This document shows, piece after piece, positions 1-6,722 of a stretch of DNA of 8,028 nt (the first letter of the stretch is position 1; every line of letters begins with the position of its first letter). The DNA is from an uncultured Clostridia bacterium (GTDB taxonomy: Bacteria > Bacillota > Clostridia > UBA1381), in assembly GCA_945948775.1 (NCBI GenBank), contig CAMFCK010000028.1, forward strand, positions 1-8,028. Direction: 5' to 3'. The position numbers were made by a program, and so were the translations under genes. The notes under the pieces are model-generated. The model ran no database searches, was not told the DNA's origin, and was given only the letters and a program-made list of their open reading frames with translations.

Positions 1-51
1 GAGCATTGTTACCGCCATACCTAATGACAGTAATTTTTTAATTTTGTTCAT
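1..51 (-). CDS. Start of an exported protein, cut by the left window edge
   Basis: Only the first 17 codons are visible, reading MNKIKKLLSLGMAVTML with no stop before the edge. The start is well supported: ATG at 51 lies 8 bases downstream of a perfect AGGAGG. The peptide has a lysine-rich n-region (three lysines in the first six residues) followed by a hydrophobic run, which is the beginning of a Sec signal peptide. The product is therefore probably exported, but its function cannot be told from this fragment. It starts 49 bases after the stop of the beta-helix gene, in the same direction and with no hairpin terminator between, so it is probably in the same operon. Given the neighbours, another surface or secreted protein is the natural guess; a lipoprotein such as a solute-binding protein is also possible, because the lipobox region lies outside the window. 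Confidence 0.8.
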   Translation of the reverse strand, partial: MNKIKKLLSLGMAVTML

Positions 52-59
52 TTTTTTCT

Positions 60-65
60 CCTCCT
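60..65 (-). promoter_or_regulatory. Ribosome binding site for the left-edge gene
   Basis: Reads AGGAGG on the minus strand, inside a longer AAAAAGGAGGAG stretch, with an 8-base A-rich spacer to ATG at 51. It is a full match to the 16S anti-Shine-Dalgarno and fixes the start of the partial gene. The rest of the 49-base gap (52 to 100) shows no clear promoter and no hairpin followed by a T run. Confidence 0.85.
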
Positions 66-100
66 TTTTATTACCCTCGTAGTTTATTTCTGCATTTATT

Positions 101-3100
101 TTAGTTTTCACTCGCCTCCTTTGTCGGGAGCAGCTCAGCATAAGTTATATCGCTGCATTCTCCCATTTCTTCCATTAGGCCTATAAGATTTGAAATATTG
201 GTCAGAATCTGAACATTGTTCATTGTGACAATATTTCCTACTATAAGCAGTCCGAGATTATCTTCCTTTACATAATTTCTGCCTAATTTGTTAAGAAGCT
301 CTTCTGCGGACACCATGAGCACTCCATCAATCTCCGAGCAATCACTTTGAGAAATGACCGCACTTTTTCCGTTCCACAAAACATTGTATGTTCCGTTACT
401 CTCTGTCACTTCTGCAAGAAGAATATCGGACAGTCTTGATACCGGAAGCATATATGCACCGTTCATTGTCTTTAAAGGTTCTGCTGATAAATCAACTACC
501 TTTTCTTCATTTATTACCTTTTTGGCATTCTTCTTTATAATAACAAACGGCTCTCTTTTGTTATAATCCGAACGGATACCATCAAGAAGCGTTTTAGCAG
601 ACTGATAGGTATTTTTCCTGACAATTTCGTTAAATTTTTCGGCAGTCATTATGTTTTCGGCACGTCTTAATCTGATTTGATTTTCTGTATTATTATAAAG
701 CAGCATACAGAAATTACATAATGAATATGCCGCCTCACCTGTTACGTCCTGATATTCGATAACGGGCTTATCATCAATATATAGTATAATGACATTTCCG
801 ATACCTATATCTATCCAGCCATAGTCAAATTTATGCCACAGGTCGTCCGCCTTATAGTCTACCGTCAGAAGCAGCGTATTGTTTGAACCGTTTGTTCTTT
901 GCAGTTCAATACAATCAGGTTTTATAACAAGAGAATATCCTATATTTGAGCTTACCCACTGCGGACCGGTTATGTTGCTGTTGATACCGATATCCAAAAA
1001 GCCTGTGCTTACATCAAATACTGCGTCAAACGAATAAATTACCGAACCGGTCAAATGTCCGAGATTATTAATTCCGGTCATTGCCAATACATCCTTGCTT
1101 TCCGGATCCGGCAGAAGTGAAACCTCCTTACCATCATGCTTATGCACTCCGATCCATAGTTCAGGCTGTTCTATATAATCACCGAAATCTATAACCCCTT
1201 TGTTTACTTTATTGCGTTTGTTGAAAAAGCTGCCTATATCCTCTGCAATTGCATCAAACTTTACCTGCGGAAATGCTCCAAGCTTTAATCTTGAAAGAAT
1301 TTCCGCTCTTTTAATTGTATCTTCAAGCTCTGCTTTTGTGCCTAGTTTATATTCCCCGGGCTTGACTCCCTCCTCTATGGTCTGCGCCTTTTTCTTAACA
1401 ATATCTACAACATTGTTAAAATAGTCGGTGTTAAGCTTTTCATACAGCGCTGTTGAAAATACATAGACCGGACTTGAGCTTTCCCATTCCGAGGCAAATT
1501 CCCTTGAACGATTTATAGCGTATACCTTCCAATAGTAAACCGTATTTTTCTTCAAAGAATCAACTTTCTGCACACTATAGTCTGCAATCTCATCATATAC
1601 AACATTTTTCATTTCATTATCTGTTGCTATAACGAGTCGGTATTTGCTCGCGCCGAAAGCCTCCTGCCATTTGAATTCGAGCTCTGTAGCAGCAACTGCA
1701 GTTGCTCCGTTTTCGGGATACAGTTGCTTGAAGGATGCCGTTTCTTTATTGAGCACAATATCAGTCTGCATTCCTATCTGTTCAATATCAAAGGTATCAT
1801 TAAGCAATTCGGGCATTCTCTTTGCCGTGTCGGAGCCACTCTTTATTCTGTAGTCCCTGTTTATTGGATCAACAAAATCATCGCACGTTTCCATTTGTAT
1901 ATTATTTTTATATTCCCCGTATTCCACAGTATTTGAGCCGATGATAATGCCTGCCGAATCAACATCAAGATTTCCCGTAACCACGTTGAACTTTGCAAGC
2001 TCCGGATTTGCATTGCTCGACGAAGCAACAATTTTTAACATAGCCTCAAGATTTTTATATTTTTCATAATACAGCGTTGGATTTGCAATAATACTTCCGA
2101 ATTTTGTCATGCCTTCGTTTTGGTTATTAGTTGCCATCCCACCATTCTTTATATCCATGCTCCCGACCTTGATGCCGATTGAGGTATTGTTTTTGTATAC
2201 ATTATCAACACCGTTTGTATATACATTCTTGTTAACATTTTGAATAATATTCTTATATGCCTCTTGTCCGCACATCTGGTCGTCCCAGTACACTCCGCAC
2301 TGATGCCCGAACACCAGCTGTTCTGTAGAACCGGAGTCATGTATATAATTATACGCTGTCACTCCGCCTCTTTGCAGCGAGTTTCTTCCGGCATAAACAA
2401 CACCGCAGTCATCCGTCTCCTGAATGCAGTCATACATCTCATTATACATAATTTCCATATCATTGCCGCGGTACAGCACACCCTGATATGCACAGCGCGA
2501 CATATTGTTATGTATAAACTTGTGTCCGCAGCCGTACAGCTGCACCGCGTTATATCCCTTTACCGTCTGAGAGCACATATAGAAGAAATTATTTTCTATA
2601 ACATTATTTGACGGCTTCAGCGTATCTACATTTCCCCCGGACATATCTACCGCCGAAGAGCCTATCTCATAGAATATGCTGTCTTTTATATCGCAGTCAT
2701 ATGACCCATCAAGCTTTTGGACCTGCCAATAATCCTTGTCGGTTATTGCCGTTTTTGACCCTTCCGTCACAATGCCTCTTGCTCCTATATACTTGAAAGC
2801 ACAACCAATAAAATCGATATTCTTCACATCGCACATATAAACAGCATCACCTGTGCATTGCGTGAACTCAATATTCCGGAAGGTTATGTTTTGTGTACCG
2901 TTCAAATTCAGAAAACCGGTATTGGCTAATGAAAGCTCTATCTTCGAATTATTAAGCGAATAGGGCGGATACAAATACAGCGTCATATTTTCCCGGTCAA
3001 TATAATACTCTCCCGGCAAGTCAATCTCTTCCAGAAGATTAAACGCCTTCCAACGTCTTGACTGGTAGCTTGTAAATCTAAAGTTTGACGGATCATCGTC

Positions 3101-3871
3101 AGATACGGTGATTGTTTTCTTTACAGGATCCACAGCTATTCCCTGCAGTCTTGAATATCTCCAGTCCCAGTCCTGGTATCCTCCTATCCACCAATCCTTA
3201 GCTTCTGTCCAGTAGATAGGGTTTGTGCCTTCAAAGGTAATCGTTCTTCCGTCCTCAGAGTCTATCCAATGCGTGTATGCAGCATCCCCGTTCGGCCACT
3301 CAGACAAAGTCTGCATAATATCATCAACAAATATCTGATTGGGCTCTCCTCCATTGAAGGTATGCATCGTTGCGTTGATCTTGCTGTTGTCCTTTAGCTG
3401 TGCCTGAGTGATATACGGCGATAAATCTATTGCAACTATCTTATTGCGTACCTTCTCCTTTATACGCCGCAGAATCCGCTCATCAGTCACTTGCATCAGC
3501 GTTGGATTCGTAAGCTCGACCGACGCTTTGAACACTACCTTTTCTCCGTCCATCGCCTGATAAACAATCGGCGAGGACTCCAACCCGGAATCATCCGATC
3601 CAAAGACAGCCGTAGAGCTGAACCTGTATTCCCCGCCCCTGAAAATTACCTGCGCTCCGGCTATATCCTTTAATTGCTCACGTCTTAATTTATTACGCGC
3701 ACCTTCAATAGTCGCAAGCGGTGAATCAATTGTTCCCTTGCCGGCGTCACTTCCATTCGGCGCAACATAATATACTATCCTTTCCGAGGCAAGTGCCGGA
3801 CCGGGAGGCAGCAATGCTGTCACCGCGCATAATGCGCACAGCAACGCTGCCGCCCTTTTCATTATCTTCAT
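101..3871 (-). CDS. Secreted multidomain right-handed beta-helix protein, GH141-like, probable carbohydrate-active
   Basis: The protein has 1256 residues. It opens with a Sec signal peptide (MKIMKR, hydrophobic core, likely cleavage after ALA28). Residues about 34-690 form a right-handed parallel beta-helix. The entry motif YYVAPNGSDAGKGT...SPLATIEGAR, the RGGEY motif near 79-82, and the W-rich strip at 221-237 (WW, then DWDW) recall the GH141-like group and related beta-helix carbohydrases. Coils rich in N-x-I/F follow, then DDCG (487-490), NYIHD (508-512) and GVYWDD (526-531), and the helix closes with the DPINRDYRIKSGS segment (668-680). The acidic pairs D487/D488 and D530/D531 are candidate catalytic residues. 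Further domains: an FN3-like module (715-807, ending YYWKVYAINRS...VFST), a helical module with a GVKPGEYKLGTKAELE signature (808-885), a jelly-roll LamG/concanavalin-like domain (893-1072), and a copper-amine-oxidase-N-like stalk domain (1106-1212). The tail to 1256 is unassigned. There is no SLH, LPXTG or C-terminal membrane helix. Start at 3871 is chosen because GGGAG lies 9 bases upstream; the in-frame ATG at 3862 would cut the signal peptide's basic end. The fold is a confident call. Family and substrate are inference, and a purely binding role remains possible. Confidence 0.93.
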   Translation of the reverse strand: MKIMKRAAALLCALCAVTALLPPGPALASERIVYYVAPNGSDAGKGTIDSPLATIEGARNKLRREQLKDIAGAQVIFRGGEYRFSSTAVFGSDDSGLESSPIVYQAMDGEKVVFKASVELTNPTLMQVTDERILRRIKEKVRNKIVAIDLSPYITQAQLKDNSKINATMHTFNGGEPNQIFVDDIMQTLSEWPNGDAAYTHWIDSEDGRTITFEGTNPIYWTEAKDWWIGGYQDWDWRYSRLQGIAVDPVKKTITVSDDDPSNFRFTSYQSRRWKAFNLLEEIDLPGEYYIDRENMTLYLYPPYSLNNSKIELSLANTGFLNLNGTQNITFRNIEFTQCTGDAVYMCDVKNIDFIGCAFKYIGARGIVTEGSKTAITDKDYWQVQKLDGSYDCDIKDSIFYEIGSSAVDMSGGNVDTLKPSNNVIENNFFYMCSQTVKGYNAVQLYGCGHKFIHNNMSRCAYQGVLYRGNDMEIMYNEMYDCIQETDDCGVVYAGRNSLQRGGVTAYNYIHDSGSTEQLVFGHQCGVYWDDQMCGQEAYKNIIQNVNKNVYTNGVDNVYKNNTSIGIKVGSMDIKNGGMATNNQNEGMTKFGSIIANPTLYYEKYKNLEAMLKIVASSSNANPELAKFNVVTGNLDVDSAGIIIGSNTVEYGEYKNNIQMETCDDFVDPINRDYRIKSGSDTAKRMPELLNDTFDIEQIGMQTDIVLNKETASFKQLYPENGATAVAATELEFKWQEAFGASKYRLVIATDNEMKNVVYDEIADYSVQKVDSLKKNTVYYWKVYAINRSREFASEWESSSPVYVFSTALYEKLNTDYFNNVVDIVKKKAQTIEEGVKPGEYKLGTKAELEDTIKRAEILSRLKLGAFPQVKFDAIAEDIGSFFNKRNKVNKGVIDFGDYIEQPELWIGVHKHDGKEVSLLPDPESKDVLAMTGINNLGHLTGSVIYSFDAVFDVSTGFLDIGINSNITGPQWVSSNIGYSLVIKPDCIELQRTNGSNNTLLLTVDYKADDLWHKFDYGWIDIGIGNVIILYIDDKPVIEYQDVTGEAAYSLCNFCMLLYNNTENQIRLRRAENIMTAEKFNEIVRKNTYQSAKTLLDGIRSDYNKREPFVIIKKNAKKVINEEKVVDLSAEPLKTMNGAYMLPVSRLSDILLAEVTESNGTYNVLWNGKSAVISQSDCSEIDGVLMVSAEELLNKLGRNYVKEDNLGLLIVGNIVTMNNVQILTNISNLIGLMEEMGECSDITYAELLPTKEASEN
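1691..1706. repeat. 16-base perfect palindrome inside the beta-helix gene
   Basis: AGCAACTGCAGTTGCT is identical to its own reverse complement. It lies in the coding sequence for the ATAVAA segment at the start of the FN3-like module. No second copy was noticed in the window. It could be a chance product of alternating Ala/Thr/Val codons, so no function is assigned. Confidence 0.5.
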
Positions 3872-3880
3872 AGCAATTCA

Positions 3881-3885
3881 CTCCC
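3881..3885 (-). promoter_or_regulatory. Ribosome binding site for the beta-helix gene
   Basis: Reads GGGAG on the minus strand, 9 bases before ATG at 3871. It is weaker than the AGGAGG sites of the neighbouring genes. The whole gap to the upstream stop is 28 bases (3872-3899), with no hairpin terminator, which fits co-transcription with the gene ending at 3900. Confidence 0.65.
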
Positions 3886-3899
3886 ATTGATGAATAAGC

Positions 3900-6722
3900 T
3901 TACTTTTTATAAATAATTGTTCCGTAGTTATATGATCTCCAGTATGCCAGAACAACTATATCGCTCGAGCTGTTCACATCACCCGTATCCTTATATGTAA
4001 TAATATCATCAAAGGATCCTGTTCTGACGTTTGTTTTTCCGCTTGTCTGGTCAACGAGTATAATACTTCCCGGATTTCGTATTTGAGATGCGACTACATT
4101 CTTTTTGATTTGGTTGAAATCCTTATAATCAACTGCAGCCGGATTATAGTTTGTAGCTATTCTTATGCCATCGTCAACTCTCGAAATAACAGTACCTGCC
4201 CATGTTGTGTTTGTCGGCGAAGCATATGTGCCTTCATTCGCCTTATCATAGAAATCATTGCCTCGTCCGGCATTAAAGGCTTTTTTGTTGTCGCTGTCAT
4301 ACGCCATTCTGATTGTGCTGATTTCATCGCTTATGTCAACATTGAAATAGATTATATCGCCCGAGCTTAGTTCCTTTACCGTTCTTGGTCCGACATCCTC
4401 AATTGATGCAGAGGTGTCTATCGGCTCGCCGATACCATCGGTTCCGAAATCGACTATTACCGCGTCATCTGCAATATAATACTCCTCATATTTTGCATCC
4501 TGCGCAATCCGGAAATGGTAGCCTTTAATTAAAGTGGCCGGCTCATCATCATCGTTTATAGTATGTTTGATATCAGTAATCAAGAAAGCCTCGCCCTCTT
4601 TTATTGTTCCGCCCTTTCCTGCCTTCTTTTTAATTACAACAGCATCGGCAATAATATCATCCGCATCTTTTGCGTAAGCATTTACCGTAAAATAGGTATT
4701 ATCGGTAAAATTGAATTTGTTTACCGAGAAATTTTTGACATCACCGTAATCAGCCTCATCTTCCGGCACTGTAAACTTTATTGTTTCATCGCCTGCAAAG
4801 AAAAGTGTTTCAAGTGCTTTTCCCTGACCTTCAAAATAGTACTCTGTATCATTTCCGTAACTGTCCTTGTCCGGCACTATCTTGTACCACGGACTTCCAT
4901 CATCCGCCCCAAACTCATTCGGAAGCAGTAATTCATTTAAAGTTCCATCTTCATTGGTCTTATATATGACCAGTTCTCCCTTTCTGTCATCAATCAAGGT
5001 ATAAATATCGTCAAATTTTCTGGTCTTTCCGTTTAACTTGATTTTTTCATCACAGCTGAGCCTTATCATTTCATTATTCTGATTATAAAATTTAATATAT
5101 CTTTCGGTTTCTTCAACATCGTATTTTTTTGCATATAGCAATACCGCTATAATACCGCTGTCATCTTCTGCCTTCTCTGCCCAGATTATATCACCAAACT
5201 TATTCAAATATAATCTGTATATACCTCCGGAGTTGATAATTATTTTGTTGGTAAGAGTTTCAAAAACTCCGGATGCCTTATATACCTGCGTTTCGCTTTT
5301 ATATATCGACTCCTCCTCATCCACGCTGAAATTTGTAACCTTAAAATCAGGTATAATATTATTTATTTTAACTATTTCCAAAAAATTTGCAGAATATCTT
5401 ATATTGAGTGTGTCACCATAGCTAATATCGTCCAAGGAAATTTTCTCATTTTTTTCGTTAGACAGGATAATTCTATCCTCGTCAACGGTATTGCCGGATA
5501 AGTCAAGTACGCCTACCGCTCCGTTACCTCTCATCTTGTTGTATATTCTCATTAAATCCACATCAACGCCGCTTACGACCGCATATTCGTATTTGTTTAC
5601 TATTATGGTATTATACCCGCGGTCATTATTTACAAGAGTAACATCTCCGTCAGCAAAATCAAATGTCGAACTATCGAAAACAGTACACACCTCGTTGTTG
5701 ACAATAGCCTCAGCATTGCTGTTTAACTGCTTTGAATACAATCTATTGCCGTTGTAATAATATATCCTGTTATTCTCATATTTTTCAAAATCTTTTATAT
5801 CAAAGCTGACCGAATCATCGCTCTGGTCAAGCTCTATATATACTGCCACATAATCATCATACTCATTTGTAGTATAGTACAATTCCGTTCTCCGACCCAG
5901 ATATTCAGTAGCGTTTCCGATAGAAGACGGAAGACTCGCGGTCACTGTACCAACCTTGATTTTGCCGATTCCCACCTTCGTTTTCCCGTTAATCGCGGTA
6001 TATCCGTTATCAACCATTATATCCTTTATTTTTCCCATCATTAAAAGACCGGTCATAAAGGTTTCATTGCTTTTTTCATACTTATCCTCAGTGCCGTAGG
6101 AGCTGTTTACAAGAAGCTTGACATCAAGAGCGTTATAGAAAAGATAAATAGCATCTTTTTGAGTCATGACAGCATTTTCTGCGCAGTAAATGCCGCTAAG
6201 AAGTCCCAGCGACGTGGCGGTCTTGCTGTAGCCGTACGGATATCCGCCGTTTTTCACTGCATAAGAATCATAGCCCAAAAGTGAAATTATAACTCTTTGC
6301 GCTTCCTGCCTTGTAATACCATACTCAGGTGCAAATTTATTTGCAGATATGCCATGCATAATGCCTTTGTTGTATACTGCTTCTATTTCGTGATAATAAG
6401 AATGTGACTCATCAACATCATCAAAGATATTGCTGAAGCTCTCAGGATTTATTGACGCATAATTTTCGCCCATAACGGTACTAATCCATTTTTCGTTATC
6501 AAGCTTTTCTTCATTTGTCAGCTTAAGTGCATTGGAAAGCATTGCAGCAAATTCGCCTCTGGTAATATCCGTATTGGGATGGTATTCCATATTAAATATT
6601 CCGGTGCCTATTATAAATTTTTCCGGTATGGACAGCGATTGAGCATCATCATCGGCGCAATGTGCCACGACTGTCATAAGCATTACTGCAAGAAAAAGGC
6701 ATAAGCCACTATATTTCTTCAT
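3900..6722 (-). CDS. Secreted SLH-domain protein with N-terminal SLH repeats and a long uncharacterised beta-rich region
   Basis: Counted from Met at 6722 the protein has 940 residues. A Sec signal peptide (MKKYS, hydrophobic core) probably ends at VVA20 or HCA23. Three SLH repeats follow, all diverged: about 33-70 (lacking the usual beginning, with TRGE at 54-57), 99-151 (starting FDDV, with TRQE at 137-140) and 155-202 (TQKD in place of TRAE at 187-190). SLH repeats bind secondary wall polymers, so the protein should sit on the cell wall. Residues about 223-940 are beta-rich, acidic and free of recognised catalytic motifs. They resemble the long extensions of clostridial SLH proteins: a GKIKDIMVDNGYTAING opening, an LGRRTELYY segment, a VNKYEYAVVSGVD segment, and LYLNKFGDIIWAE near 504-516. 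The end, AYWRSYNYGTIIYKK, looks like a closing strand. An in-frame ATG lies at 6725, but AGGAGG at 6729-6734 is only 3 bases from it and 6 from ATG 6722, so 6722 is preferred. The start overlaps the TGA of the upstream gene by one base. Function beyond wall attachment is unknown; a structural S-layer or glycan-binding role is possible. Confidence 0.92.
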   Translation of the reverse strand: MKKYSGLCLFLAVMLMTVVAHCADDDAQSLSIPEKFIIGTGIFNMEYHPNTDITRGEFAAMLSNALKLTNEEKLDNEKWISTVMGENYASINPESFSNIFDDVDESHSYYHEIEAVYNKGIMHGISANKFAPEYGITRQEAQRVIISLLGYDSYAVKNGGYPYGYSKTATSLGLLSGIYCAENAVMTQKDAIYLFYNALDVKLLVNSSYGTEDKYEKSNETFMTGLLMMGKIKDIMVDNGYTAINGKTKVGIGKIKVGTVTASLPSSIGNATEYLGRRTELYYTTNEYDDYVAVYIELDQSDDSVSFDIKDFEKYENNRIYYYNGNRLYSKQLNSNAEAIVNNEVCTVFDSSTFDFADGDVTLVNNDRGYNTIIVNKYEYAVVSGVDVDLMRIYNKMRGNGAVGVLDLSGNTVDEDRIILSNEKNEKISLDDISYGDTLNIRYSANFLEIVKINNIIPDFKVTNFSVDEEESIYKSETQVYKASGVFETLTNKIIINSGGIYRLYLNKFGDIIWAEKAEDDSGIIAVLLYAKKYDVEETERYIKFYNQNNEMIRLSCDEKIKLNGKTRKFDDIYTLIDDRKGELVIYKTNEDGTLNELLLPNEFGADDGSPWYKIVPDKDSYGNDTEYYFEGQGKALETLFFAGDETIKFTVPEDEADYGDVKNFSVNKFNFTDNTYFTVNAYAKDADDIIADAVVIKKKAGKGGTIKEGEAFLITDIKHTINDDDEPATLIKGYHFRIAQDAKYEEYYIADDAVIVDFGTDGIGEPIDTSASIEDVGPRTVKELSSGDIIYFNVDISDEISTIRMAYDSDNKKAFNAGRGNDFYDKANEGTYASPTNTTWAGTVISRVDDGIRIATNYNPAAVDYKDFNQIKKNVVASQIRNPGSIILVDQTSGKTNVRTGSFDDIITYKDTGDVNSSSDIVVLAYWRSYNYGTIIYKK

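Noticed and set aside
52..100. Mini-ORF (ATG-CAG-AAA-TAA) and promoter-like TAAAAT in the gap before the left-edge gene.
   Set aside because: Three codons with no ribosome binding site, and the A/T-rich hexamer has no matching -35 element; such strings are expected by chance in AT-rich DNA.
1673..1684. GAATTCGAGCTC, identical to the EcoRI-SacI part of a common cloning polylinker, suggesting vector contamination.
   Set aside because: It is in frame within an uninterrupted gene and encodes ELEF of an FN3-like module where such a strand is expected; the flanking bases do not continue as polylinker.
2240..2611. Plus-strand open frame of 123 codons antisense to the beta-helix gene.
   Set aside because: It lies wholly within the coding sequence of a protein with recognisable motifs on the other strand, has a composition typical of a reverse-frame shadow, and shows no clear ribosome binding site.
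4563..4931. Plus-strand open frame of 122 codons, cysteine- and isoleucine-rich, resembling a small membrane protein.
   Set aside because: It is antisense to the beta-rich region of the SLH protein; hydrophobic shadows of this kind arise from Asp/Glu/Lys/Asn-rich codons read in reverse.
6653..6661. Possible lipoprotein signal (VVAHC) in the 940-residue SLH protein.
   Set aside because: Histidine precedes the cysteine where a lipobox needs Gly, Ala or Ser, and SLH proteins do not need a lipid anchor. An ordinary signal peptide is the better reading.
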